Shown: piece after piece, positions 7,799-16,375 of the stretch | Layout of the letters: each line of letters begins with the position of its first letter | Numbering within the stretch: position 1 is the stretch's first letter | Made by a program: the position numbers and the translations under genes | NCBI GenBank assembly: GCA_946187935.1 | Contig: CAMHSJ010000008.1 | Span: 1-64,000, forward strand | Source of the DNA: an uncultured Clostridia bacterium | GTDB taxonomy: Bacteria; Bacillota; Clostridia; Saccharofermentanales; Saccharofermentanaceae | Direction of reading: 5' to 3' | Length of the DNA: 64,000 nucleotides | Notes under the pieces: model-generated | Told to the model about the DNA's origin: nothing | The model's database searches: none | The model's input: the letters and a program-made list of their open reading frames with translations, nothing else

Positions 7799-10162
7799 TT
7801 ACTCTGTAATAAGCTGTCTTATGTCAACTCTTCTGATCTTGCCTGAGCTTATGTAAGCGAAAACAAAGAACGCTGTGCACATGATGGCAGCCGGCACGAT
7901 GATGCCGCTTATACTTAAAGAACCGATAAAGTTAGTAATTCCCAGACTTCTGAATATGATCACATAGAATCTCTCTGTGAGCAGCACTGCAAGCAGAATG
8001 CCGAGAAGAGAACCCGTAACGGCAACTGTAAGGAATCTTATGGCAAAGCCTGTGCGCAGAGCGGACGAACTGAAACCTGTTGCCTTGAACACACCGAGAT
8101 CATGTGTCTCTCTGATGATCTCCTTTTTGCAGAGCATTTGGATCACAAAGAATGCAAAGACTGCTGATACGCCGTATATGACTCCGAGGATGAGACCCAG
8201 GATACTGTCCATAACGCCCCAGAGACTCTCGTCAAATTTGCTCTCTTCATAGACTGAAGCTATGAGCTTATCGCCGAATCTGTCATTGAGAAGATCTGCT
8301 ATTGCTTCTTTATCTTCCCCGGATGCCCCTTTAAGGACTACGCTGACAGACTCGATATCGCAGCCAAGCAGGCTCCCGCCTCCAAAATTAAGCGTAACTG
8401 TCCGTCCGTTCTCCATAACGGTCTGGAATCTTCCTGTGATAATGAATTCCTCAGCGCCTTTATTGGTGTTGATAATGACGGTATCACCTATGTCCTTGCC
8501 GAGTTCTTCTGCAGATATATCCGTGACCGCGACCTCGTTATCGTAGATGGGCGCTCTGCCGGCGTAAGTCCTGGCATACACATCCATCTGATCCGTAACT
8601 GAAACCGAATAAAGGATGTCATCGACCATCATGTCCTCTCTGGTGTAGTAGAACACCTGGGCATCAGGGTATTTACTAAGCACTTCATCTCTTACGGCAT
8701 CCATGTCGGAATAGTCGAAGCTGTTATAAAAACCGGCAGCAACGGCAACATCCTTTTCGCCGCCATAGACTTCTTCTGCTGTCAGGTTCTGCAGCATCTG
8801 GGTTATCGATACCATGAAGAACACGAGGATGGCAGCGATAAAGACTATCCCCAAATAGCTCCTGACCCTCGATGTGATCTGCCTTATGGCAATAGAGAAG
8901 TTCAGGGCTTTTTGCCTGATCTTAACATGGATCAGTTCGGAGAAATAAACATCTGATGTGCCGCCATTGATCGCGTTGACCGGAGAGATCTTGCTGACCT
9001 TGGAAAGAGCAAGGAATACTGCGGCAATACATATCAATACCATCACAAAAGTGAAGATGATGCATTTGCCCCACGAGACATTGCCGTAAGTGATTATTCC
9101 TGTCAGCTGCATGAATGCCTTGCCCGCGGCTTTGGTAAGTGGATAGGAACAAGCAACGCCGATAAGCCCGCCGCTCACAAGAGCCAAAAGATACTGGAGG
9201 ATATAGACCATCCTGATGTCACCTGTAGTAAAGCCCTGCGATTTAAGAACACCTAATTCCGTATAGTCCATCTGGATAGACGAACTGATGTTGTTGTAAA
9301 GCGATATGACGACGACCGCCGTGAGGAGTACAAGAAAAACTATCAGTATCCTGGTGCCCACATCGCACACCATCATGGTCGAGTCCTTAAGCTCTGCTTC
9401 AGTGATGTAGAGCATAGAGTTATCTACTATCTTGCACTCTATGTTGAGCAGCTTGGACAGCTCTATGTCACTGAGCTTTCCGTCACCATTTATCTGCATC
9501 ATGTAAACATGAGTGTTATTCCTTACAGGCGCGTCTTCGTCATCTAAGTCTTCTGCCAATATCCTGTTAAAGTCGCTCTCGGATATATAGAACTTCTCCG
9601 CACCGATAAGGATGCCGCCATATACGGGTTCTTCGATTATCCCTGAGATCTTTAAGCTCTCCTCGCCATTCTTGGTGGGGAAAGTAACTGTGTCTCCTAT
9701 GCCGGCACCAAGGCTCCTCGATAAGGCATACGGAATAAAGACCTCGCCTTCGCCCGGAGTCTTTGTATCGCAGCCTTCTATAAAGCCCGTGGAATCTTCG
9801 TTGATCACGCGGTAGTGCCCGTCAGGTTCGCAGAGTCTTACGGTATGACCTATAACCTCGCCGCCCGCCTTAACGCCTTCCTGTATCCTTATAAGCGAAT
9901 CCGCGCGCCACGAAGTAACGTGTTCGTTGTTATTGAGCACTTCCTCAAGTTCGGGCGTATAGCAGGACTCATCTATCGTGATAAGAAGGTCTCCGACCTC
10001 AGCATGTTCGAAAGATTCCTCCATCTGCCTTTTGACATTGTCGTCGTTGCTTATCGTGGGAGAGAAGGCAAATATAACGAGAAGCATCAGGACAAAGATG
10101 CTCTTAAATGCACCTCTGCCCTGTCTGATGTTTGCGAAAGTGAGTTTAAGTATGCTTCTCAT
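7799..10162 (-). CDS. FtsX/MacB-type ABC transporter permease with two FtsX domains
   Basis: I start this at the ATG at 10162 (MRSILKLTFANIRQGRGAFK), which has a GGTAAAG site and lies 4 bases after the ATPase stop, giving 787 residues. The layout is: TM1 at about residues 15-37, a large extracytoplasmic region (about 40-265), three TM helices of the first FtsX domain (about 270-400), a TM and second extracytoplasmic region (about 440-640), and three more TM helices near the C-terminus. That is the 8-TM, double-FtsX form common in Firmicutes for lipoprotein, peptide or antimicrobial handling. With the ATPase it forms a complete mechanotransmission-type ABC system. The adjacent two-component genes suggest stress- or peptide-responsive expression; substrate unknown. 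Confidence 0.88.
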   Translation of the reverse strand: MRSILKLTFANIRQGRGAFKSIFVLMLLVIFAFSPTISNDDNVKRQMEESFEHAEVGDLLITIDESCYTPELEEVLNNNEHVTSWRADSLIRIQEGVKAGGEVIGHTVRLCEPDGHYRVINEDSTGFIEGCDTKTPGEGEVFIPYALSRSLGAGIGDTVTFPTKNGEESLKISGIIEEPVYGGILIGAEKFYISESDFNRILAEDLDDEDAPVRNNTHVYMMQINGDGKLSDIELSKLLNIECKIVDNSMLYITEAELKDSTMMVCDVGTRILIVFLVLLTAVVVISLYNNISSSIQMDYTELGVLKSQGFTTGDIRMVYILQYLLALVSGGLIGVACSYPLTKAAGKAFMQLTGIITYGNVSWGKCIIFTFVMVLICIAAVFLALSKVSKISPVNAINGGTSDVYFSELIHVKIRQKALNFSIAIRQITSRVRSYLGIVFIAAILVFFMVSITQMLQNLTAEEVYGGEKDVAVAAGFYNSFDYSDMDAVRDEVLSKYPDAQVFYYTREDMMVDDILYSVSVTDQMDVYARTYAGRAPIYDNEVAVTDISAEELGKDIGDTVIINTNKGAEEFIITGRFQTVMENGRTVTLNFGGGSLLGCDIESVSVVLKGASGEDKEAIADLLNDRFGDKLIASVYEESKFDESLWGVMDSILGLILGVIYGVSAVFAFFVIQMLCKKEIIRETHDLGVFKATGFSSSALRTGFAIRFLTVAVTGSLLGILLAVLLTERFYVIIFRSLGITNFIGSLSISGIIVPAAIMCTAFFVFAYISSGKIRRVDIRQLITE

Positions 10163-10166
10163 TTCT

Positions 10167-10928
10167 TTACCACCCCATAGAAGAAAGCCATGAATTGATC
10201 TGCGTCTCGCGCGAAGTGTCTTCGCCGGATTCATAAGGGGCAAGTTCAAGATCACCTATCGCCTTGCCGTCCTCTATGTATATGATCCTGTTTGCGCGCT
10301 GAGCGGCTCTTGCATCGTGCGTGACCATGAGGATCGACTGCCCGCGCTTGTTAAGCTCAGTAAGAAGATTCAAGACCTCTGTCGTGTTGTGCTTGTTAAG
10401 CGCTCCCGTAGGCTCATCAGCGAAAAGGATATCAGGCTCGTTAATAGCCGCCCTTGCTATGGCGCATCTCTGCTGCTCGCCGCCCGAACACTGCGACGGA
10501 AGATGCGTCTTGATATGTTCTATCCCCATAAGCCTGATAAGTTCGTCTGCTCTCTTATCCGTTTCTTGGGCAGAAGTTTCCTTATTAAGATATCCGGGAA
10601 CAGTGATGTTCTCGAAGATAGAAAGATTGCCTATAAGATGCATCTGCTGGAAGACGAATCCGAACCTGCCGTGTCTTAAGGCAGTCAGTTCCTTCTCCTT
10701 CATCTTGGTAAGATCCCTGCCGTCAAACATGATGGTTCCCGACGTAGCCTTGTCCATTCCTGACAGCATATATAAAGTAGTGGATTTGCCCGAGCCTGAA
10801 GCGCCCATTATCACCGTGAAATCACCTTCATAGATATCCAGATCCATGCCGTTTATTACGTGGTTCTGAACTCCGTTATGAGCGTAGCTCTTACAAAGAT
10901 CCCTGGCCGTAATTATCGTCTTCTTCAT
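10167..10928 (-). CDS. ABC transporter ATP-binding protein (MacB/LolD type)
   Basis: The ATPase partner of the FtsX permease. I choose the ATG at 10928 (MKKTIITARDLCKSYAHNGV; 253 residues) because GGAGGG lies 10 bases upstream; an in-frame TTG at 10955 has no such site. Motifs: Walker A GASGSGKST, Q-loop FVFQQMHLI, signature SGGEQQR, Walker B ILFADEPTGAL and an H-loop VTHD. The QQMHLI and PTGAL features are typical of the LolD/MacB subgroup that drives FtsX-like permeases. A ~30-residue C-terminal extension follows. The gene starts 65 bp after the histidine kinase and has its own regulatory region there. Confidence 0.92.
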   Translation of the reverse strand: MKKTIITARDLCKSYAHNGVQNHVINGMDLDIYEGDFTVIMGASGSGKSTTLYMLSGMDKATSGTIMFDGRDLTKMKEKELTALRHGRFGFVFQQMHLIGNLSIFENITVPGYLNKETSAQETDKRADELIRLMGIEHIKTHLPSQCSGGEQQRCAIARAAINEPDILFADEPTGALNKHNTTEVLNLLTELNKRGQSILMVTHDARAAQRANRIIYIEDGKAIGDLELAPYESGEDTSRETQINSWLSSMGW

Positions 10929-10942
10929 TGCAGAAAGACCCT

Positions 10943-11005
10943 CCGTTATCCTCAAGATAACGGTAGTTTATAACTGCTTACATTAAGAAATCCTTAAGAT
11001 AACGG
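10943..11005 (-). promoter_or_regulatory. Regulatory region of the ABC transporter with PhoB-like direct repeats
   Basis: Minus strand: the pentamer CTTAA occurs twice exactly 11 bp apart (plus-strand TTAAG at 10983-10987 and 10994-10998), the spacing typical of OmpR/PhoB-family binding boxes. It sits where a -35 box would be relative to a -10 TATAAA (10967-10972), and the -35 itself is poor, as in activator-dependent promoters. Downstream is an 8-bp inverted repeat CCGTTATC-N5-GATAACGG (10943-10963); AAGATAACGG recurs at 10996-11005, 42 bp away. Confidence 0.55.
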
Positions 11006-12112
11006 CAAAGAGAATTTTACGGTAAGTCCGGGCTTCGAATTAAAGGCGCGGACCTCGCCCTTCATCTTGGTAATAAGATATTTAACTATAAAGAGTCCCA
11101 GTCCAGAGCCTTCGCTGGCTCCCGTGTTTGAGCCTCTGTAGAACTTATCGAATACAAAAGGCAGGTCCTTGTCGGGGATTCCTTCGCCCATATCCCTGAC
11201 ACTGACATATGCGTAATCGTTATCCTTTTCGAGCAGTACGCTCACGTCCGTGCCGGCATACTTGCGCGCGTTCCTGACGAGGTTTTCGATTATCTGGATG
11301 ACCCTCATGGGATCAGACATGACAAAGAGCTCTTCTGTGCCTGTCTTATCCTCAAACGTGCAGTCAAGCTCCAACGCCGTCTTGGATGCGAGGGCAATGA
11401 TATCGTTTCTTGTTATCTCAACACTGAGCCTGTCCATGTCTGATAAAGAATGCAGGAGCATGTCGTCGGTCAGCCTTGTCACCTCATCGCACTTGCTCAA
11501 GATGACCGATATGTACTTCGCCCTCTCCTCAGGCGTCTGCGCCATGCCCGCCTCCAGGGCTTCGGCATACGCCCTTATCGAAGAGACCGGAGTCCTTATG
11601 TCGTGCGAGAGCGCAGCAATGACGGTCTTGTTGTTCTCGATGGCCTCGACCTCGCTCTGACGGCTGTTTTTGACATTCTGCCGCATCCTGTCAAACGCCC
11701 ATGTAAACTTCCCGAAAAGAGTACTCTTGTCGTATTCCAAAGGTATGTCCATGTCGCCCCTGGCAACGTTGTCGGCAAAGCCCGTCAGCTTGTTAAACGG
11801 CTTTAAGATGCTTATGTAGATGTAAGAAAAAGCAGCCGTAACGACCACTATCCCGACGCCTGATACCAGCAACGGCGCGGGGCTCTTATACCCTCTTGCA
11901 TTTGAATTCTTAAGAGATCGGATTATCTGATCTGCCTTCATGTCGGCTTCTTCATCCTTGCCCTGCACGTAGAGGCTGTGGACTTCGTTAAGATCGACTG
12001 CGACAGACCTCGTATCGACATAACTCGTAACAGGCTGTCTTATATAAAGAACGATGCCGGCAAGAGCGATCGCAATAACAAATGCTATGTATATCAGAAA
12101 GAACTTCTTCAT
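10994..12112 (-). CDS. Membrane sensor histidine kinase
   Basis: A 372-residue two-component sensor. TM1 is residues 5-24, an extracytoplasmic loop of about 55 residues follows, and TM2 is about 80-100, with a HAMP linker (about 100-150). The HisKA domain has the phospho-acceptor H170 in ALSHDIRTP. The HATPase domain shows the N box (N277/N281), the G1 box DMGEGIP (307-313) and the G2 box GSGLGL (335-340). The start ATG overlaps the response-regulator stop by 4 bp, so the pair is coupled. The likely output is the ABC transporter genes immediately downstream. The short sensor loop suggests that the signal may be intramembrane or come through the transporter, as in Bce-like systems; this is inference. 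Confidence 0.92.
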   Translation of the reverse strand: MKKFFLIYIAFVIAIALAGIVLYIRQPVTSYVDTRSVAVDLNEVHSLYVQGKDEEADMKADQIIRSLKNSNARGYKSPAPLLVSGVGIVVVTAAFSYIYISILKPFNKLTGFADNVARGDMDIPLEYDKSTLFGKFTWAFDRMRQNVKNSRQSEVEAIENNKTVIAALSHDIRTPVSSIRAYAEALEAGMAQTPEERAKYISVILSKCDEVTRLTDDMLLHSLSDMDRLSVEITRNDIIALASKTALELDCTFEDKTGTEELFVMSDPMRVIQIIENLVRNARKYAGTDVSVLLEKDNDYAYVSVRDMGEGIPDKDLPFVFDKFYRGSNTGASEGSGLGLFIVKYLITKMKGEVRAFNSKPGLTVKFSLPLS

Positions 12113-12801
12113 GTCTTATCCCCGCCGGAGAACATGTATCCGACGCCCCGTACGGTCTTGATGTATCTGGGATCGGACGGATCGTCTTCTAACTTTTCCC
12201 TTAGCCATCGGATATGCACGGTAAGAGTCGACGGTTCACAATCTGCAAAAGAGCCCCAGACATCTGCAAGGATCCTGTCCTTGGGCATTGCAGTGCCTGC
12301 ATTATCCAGAAGATAAGACAAAAGATCGAATTCACGAAGTGACAGATTAACGGCCTTGCCGCTCCTTACTACTGTCCTCGCATTCTTATCGACAACGACA
12401 GACCCGAACGTTATCTTCTCTTCCTCGTGTCCGAAGCCGTATGTCCTTCTCATAAGGGCATTAACATGCGAGAGCAGTTCCTTCATGGAATAAGGCTTGG
12501 ACAGGTAATCGTCGCCTCCGATGTCGTAGCCTTTTATGCGGTCATTCTCTGCAGTCCTTGCGCTCGCAAATATCACAGGCACAGAAGACATCCTCCTGAT
12601 GCGCTCGCAGAATTCATAACCGTCGGAATCAGGAAGGTTTATATCAAGAAGTATCAGCTGGAATGCACCCTTGGCAAGCTGCTCCTCAGCCTCTTCAACG
12701 CTATATGAACAGACCACTTCATAGCCATGCCCTGTGAGCATCTTGGCCATGATGTAACTTAAGTCTTTATCGTCATCTACAATGAGGATCTTTTTGCTCA
12801 T
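12109..12801 (-). CDS. OmpR/PhoB-family response regulator
   Basis: A 230-residue regulator with a receiver domain (acidic pocket D10-D11, phospho-acceptor D53 in LLDINLP, Thr/Ser at SARTAE, Lys in SKPYS) and a C-terminal winged helix (about 128-225) ending in the conserved IKTVRGVGYMF. It would bind direct-repeat boxes upstream of target promoters when phosphorylated by the overlapping kinase gene. A candidate box is at 10983-10998. It begins 9 bp after the diguanylate cyclase stop with no good Shine-Dalgarno site, so its translation may depend on coupling to that upstream gene. Confidence 0.93.
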   Translation of the reverse strand: MSKKILIVDDDKDLSYIMAKMLTGHGYEVVCSYSVEEAEEQLAKGAFQLILLDINLPDSDGYEFCERIRRMSSVPVIFASARTAENDRIKGYDIGGDDYLSKPYSMKELLSHVNALMRRTYGFGHEEEKITFGSVVVDKNARTVVRSGKAVNLSLREFDLLSYLLDNAGTAMPKDRILADVWGSFADCEPSTLTVHIRWLREKLEDDPSDPRYIKTVRGVGYMFSGGDKT

Positions 12802-12810
12802 GGATAATTG

Positions 12811-14775
12811 TTACTTGTTCTGTTCTTCGCCCTGCCGGCCTATATCCTTGGCACGGTCGCTTCTGCGTCTGCCGTGTTCCTGATACTTGGTGTTCTTGAT
12901 CCTATACATCTGCTCGTCAGCTTCCTTGATGGCATTAGACATGTCAAATGACCTGTCTAAGACAGAAGTAATGTAACCACTGCTGGTGGCAACTCTGTAA
13001 GGCTTGCCTGATCTTGCATTGTATTCTTCAAGGAAACTGTCGATCGCCTTAAGGATCTTATCGGGATCGCAGTCACCGAAGATGACACTGAAGACTTCGT
13101 CTCCGCCGAATCTTGTGGACAGGCTGTTCTCGGGAACGGAATCAAAGAGTGCCTTCGCGATCATCTGGATGGCATTGTCGCCTTCAGCATGTCCGAACGT
13201 ATCATTGATGTATTTAAGTCCGTCAAGATCAGACATTATGACCGTAACCGGCCTGTCTCTGTAGCCGACCTTCTTTCTGAGTCTTGCAAGAGCATTCTCA
13301 AAACCGGTGCGGTTATAAAGACCCGTCAGCGAGTCGTGTCTGTACATCTCATCCATCTTGGCAATGAGCATGCTCTGATATCTCAGGTTTATATAGCCTC
13401 CGATACCGATGCTTATCGCATTGGTGACATTAAGAGTTGCCGCATAATTGGTGATGAGGTATCCGCCGTAGTAATAGCAGATAAAACCGAAAGGACGGTT
13501 CATGAAGTCAAGACAGTTGAACACCAGAGGAAATCCCCTGTTTGTCAGTTCTCTTAATCTGTCTTCTATCGAAGGAGGGAACACGTCACTCTCACAGATA
13601 CCGGATTCATCCTCGCCTGATGCATCCCAGTAAGAATCAGGATGCTCGGAATCGTAGACCGTCACGAACCTCTTGGTCGAGACCTGTGTGTTCTCATCAG
13701 TAAAGAAGTTGATGTCTTCGTTAAAGCAGCTTGAATCCGCTGCGACCAGAATGTTCTCTGTCTTATAGGACTTGATGTTCCTGGCAAGCTCCATGGGATC
13801 CCTGCTCGACTGCATCGATGACGTTATCATCTGGAGGACGCGGTTATCGTCGTTGATAAGCGAGAAGCTCTCTTTAAACCAGTTGCGGAGGATGTCAGGG
13901 TGATCGGAATGTTCGGGGCATCCGCAGGACTGGTTCGGAACAAACGACGGTACTATCCTTAAGTTCTTCTTAGCTCCGGTCTTGATCGTATCAAAGAGAA
14001 GCTCTACTGTTCCGTCTGACAGAGCCTTGATATCGCATGCCGATGTAGTGATCTTCGGCGTTATGAACTGGACCTCATCGTATCCGTCAAAACCGCTTAT
14101 CAAGACGTCTTCAGGAACTCTGTACCCGTCTTCTATCAGCATCTCAGTAACAGTGATCGCCATGATGTCATTAGCACAGATGATGGCTTCAGGAAGATCG
14201 CCCCTGTCAAGAAGCGCCCTTGTGGCGATGCGGCAAGGATCTGCCCAGAAGTTTCCGTAACTGATCATGGAATCATCAAACGGTATATCATTCTCTTCGA
14301 GGACTTTCTTGAAGATGGCGATCCTTCGCTCGGAGAATTCGTTGTCCCTGTGTCCGGCCATCATGTGCGGGCGTCTTACATGATGGAACTCTATCATGTG
14401 TCTTACGACCTTCTCGAAACCTGCTTCATAATCAAAGGTTATGCCTGAAGTACCGGAATACTTACCGTCAGTTATGACAACGGGAACATTGTACTGGGTC
14501 GCCTTGCTGATTATCCTGTCAGCGATCTTATGACTCTTGATCTTCTCGTCCATGATGACGATCGCATCGACCTGGTCATACGGGATCAGTTCATAGACAT
14601 ATTTCTCTGTTGCGATACGGTCTTCTTCCCAGTAGATATCGGAGTTGATGGTGAAGATAAGCAGCGCATAGCCTTCCGCCTTGAGCCTCTCGTTAAGATT
14701 AACGATGAAGCTGTGGATCTGCGGATCGTAAACCCTTGATGTGCAAAGCGCTATTAAACGTTTATCCCTGTTCAC
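12811..14775 (-). CDS. Diguanylate cyclase-like protein with an N-terminal LacI/periplasmic-binding-type sensor domain
   Basis: I start it at the GTG at 14775 (VNRDKRLIALC), giving 654 residues, because GGAGG lies 5 bases upstream and a -10 TATAAT (14795-14800) lies just beyond; frames extended further upstream would not be transcribed. Residues about 5-290 match the sugar-binding fold of LacI-type regulators (Peripla_BP_3) but without the HTH and without a signal peptide, so it is cytoplasmic. A central ~200-residue region of unclear fold follows. The C-terminal GGDEF domain (about 490-640) has RFGGDEV (557-561) where the last residue is Val instead of Phe; Asp/Glu catalytic residues are kept. 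It probably makes c-di-GMP in response to a small sugar-like ligand. No inhibitory RxxD site is seen at the usual place. Confidence 0.85.
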   Translation of the reverse strand: MNRDKRLIALCTSRVYDPQIHSFIVNLNERLKAEGYALLIFTINSDIYWEEDRIATEKYVYELIPYDQVDAIVIMDEKIKSHKIADRIISKATQYNVPVVITDGKYSGTSGITFDYEAGFEKVVRHMIEFHHVRRPHMMAGHRDNEFSERRIAIFKKVLEENDIPFDDSMISYGNFWADPCRIATRALLDRGDLPEAIICANDIMAITVTEMLIEDGYRVPEDVLISGFDGYDEVQFITPKITTSACDIKALSDGTVELLFDTIKTGAKKNLRIVPSFVPNQSCGCPEHSDHPDILRNWFKESFSLINDDNRVLQMITSSMQSSRDPMELARNIKSYKTENILVAADSSCFNEDINFFTDENTQVSTKRFVTVYDSEHPDSYWDASGEDESGICESDVFPPSIEDRLRELTNRGFPLVFNCLDFMNRPFGFICYYYGGYLITNYAATLNVTNAISIGIGGYINLRYQSMLIAKMDEMYRHDSLTGLYNRTGFENALARLRKKVGYRDRPVTVIMSDLDGLKYINDTFGHAEGDNAIQMIAKALFDSVPENSLSTRFGGDEVFSVIFGDCDPDKILKAIDSFLEEYNARSGKPYRVATSSGYITSVLDRSFDMSNAIKEADEQMYRIKNTKYQEHGRRRSDRAKDIGRQGEEQNK

Positions 14776-14856
14776 ACTGACCTCCGGTTTCTTAATTATA
14801 AAGCATAAATGTTTCGGAGGTGTTAACAACTGATTTTACTTCAAGCCGCAAATTTA

Positions 14857-14883
14857 GCCGCAAATCCACACACGATTTGCGGC
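14857..14883. terminator. Hairpin between the lipid cluster and the diguanylate cyclase gene
   Basis: Perfect 9-bp stem GCCGCAAAT (14857-14865) / ATTTGCGGC (14875-14883) with a 9-base loop. A further copy of GCCGCAAAT lies at 14846-14854. On the plus strand the stem is followed by TGTTTT, on the minus strand by TAAATTTG, so it may end transcription of the minus-strand lipid cluster, with a weak U-tract. Confidence 0.45.
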
Positions 14884-14911
14884 TGTTTTGGAGAATGCCG
14901 AATAAAAACTG

Positions 14912-16375
14912 TTACCCTTTAACAAGCGCGCTGATATCAGAGATGCTGAACTTCCTTATCTTCTCGTATTTTGAGAGGTCTTCGTTGACCTTGTCTATTA
15001 CTGCCTGCCAGTCGCCTTCCATGGACTCTTTATCCTTAACGAAGATATCGACTGTAAGAAGGTCGTCACGGATATAAGCCTTGACTGAAGCGATCCTGGG
15101 ATCAGCTTCTTTGACCTTGTCGCAGATGCGCTTGGAGGAAACGTTTTCGCCGTTGAGAAGGACTAACATCGTATCCTTCCTGCCCTTTACGTAGACAACG
15201 TTGTTTTCGATCCTGCCGAGGTCTCCCGTTAAGAAATATCCGTCCTTGTCGAAGGCTCTTGCAGTTGCTTCGGGATCGTTATAGTAGCCCTTGAACACAT
15301 TGGGGCCCTTGATCGCAAGTTCGCCTATGCCGTCTTCGTCAGGATCTATAACCTTGGCATCGACATACTCGAGAAGGGTTCCCGCGCTGTCCATGTCGGT
15401 TACGTCGGGATAGTCTATGGAGAAGCCCGATGAAGTCTCTGACAGAGCATAAGCATTCATGGGGTTCATGCCCTGCTCGATGAAGGCCTGTCTTATATCG
15501 TAAGGAAGGCAGGTGCCTCCGATGAAGATGTATCTTAAACGTCCGCCCAGAAGAGCTCTTAAAGGGATGTTCATGGCTTTGGCTGCCTCAACGAATTTGA
15601 CGCAAACGAGCGGCACCGCGCAGTAGACCGTAGGTTTTACCAGCATCATCTCCTGAGCCATGTTCTTTATGTCGCCCGTCAGATAGATCTGATATCCGAA
15701 CACCAGCGAATAAAGGAAATTGAAGATGGAGCCGTATGTGTGGTTGAGCGGCAGGAACAGATAGCAGACATCGTTCTCATCCGCATCGATCCTTCTGCCC
15801 AGGGCTTCGTAGCTTGAGTAGATGTTCTTGATGGAGAGCATTACTGCCTTGGGGAATGACGTTGATCCGCTCGTAAAGACTATCTTGGCGGGAAGGTCTT
15901 CATCCTTGGACTCAAGTGCGAAGAGTTCCTTGCAGTCTTTCTGTCCTTCCAAGAGCATATTGTCAAACTCATCTTCTATGGAGATGAATTCAACATCAGG
16001 GTACTTGCTCTTGACCTGCTCAACCTGCTCAGCAAGAACATTGCTGTACAGAAGACATGTGATGTCGCACTTTCTTATCGCATAGTCCAGGTTATCGCCC
16101 TTCCAGTCCTTGGAAAGTCCTATGCTGAGACCGACGTAGTTCATTATGGCAACATCTGCTATCATCCAGGCGATCGAATTGGGACTGAATATTCCGATGT
16201 TCTTGTCCTTGTATCCATGAGTAATAAAGTATGTGGCAAGGTAATTGACTCTCTCGATGAACTGCCCGAAGGTAATGCCTTCGTATTTGCCGTTTTTCAT
16301 CTCGTGGAGATAGTCGCTATCCTTCCACTTCTCATAGTCCGCTCTTAAGAACCTTTCAAGTTCATTTACAGCCAT
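14912..16375 (-). CDS. AMP-forming acyl-CoA synthetase/ligase-like (ANL superfamily) protein
   Basis: A 487-residue ANL-family protein (ATG at 16375). The phosphate loop FTSGSTSFPKAVML, the A5-like NAYALSETSSG, the A7 motif FLTGDLG and the A8 motif VKGRKDTML are all visible, so it should bind ATP and adenylate a carboxylate. The C-terminal subdomain is short, and the canonical A10 lysine motif (PKTxxGKxxR) is not recognisable; the protein ends ISALVKG. It may therefore adenylate but be weak in thioesterification, or act on a carrier. Its start overlaps the GNAT gene stop (TGATG). It is the last gene of the lipid-type cluster and could activate a fatty or isoprenoid acid for it. Confidence 0.82.
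   Translation of the reverse strand: MAVNELERFLRADYEKWKDSDYLHEMKNGKYEGITFGQFIERVNYLATYFITHGYKDKNIGIFSPNSIAWMIADVAIMNYVGLSIGLSKDWKGDNLDYAIRKCDITCLLYSNVLAEQVEQVKSKYPDVEFISIEDEFDNMLLEGQKDCKELFALESKDEDLPAKIVFTSGSTSFPKAVMLSIKNIYSSYEALGRRIDADENDVCYLFLPLNHTYGSIFNFLYSLVFGYQIYLTGDIKNMAQEMMLVKPTVYCAVPLVCVKFVEAAKAMNIPLRALLGGRLRYIFIGGTCLPYDIRQAFIEQGMNPMNAYALSETSSGFSIDYPDVTDMDSAGTLLEYVDAKVIDPDEDGIGELAIKGPNVFKGYYNDPEATARAFDKDGYFLTGDLGRIENNVVYVKGRKDTMLVLLNGENVSSKRICDKVKEADPRIASVKAYIRDDLLTVDIFVKDKESMEGDWQAVIDKVNEDLSKYEKIRKFSISDISALVKG

Noticed and set aside
14776..14829. Upstream start of the diguanylate cyclase gene at 14829
   Set aside because: A -10 TATAAT lies between that codon and the GTG at 14775, and only the GTG has a GGAGG site.
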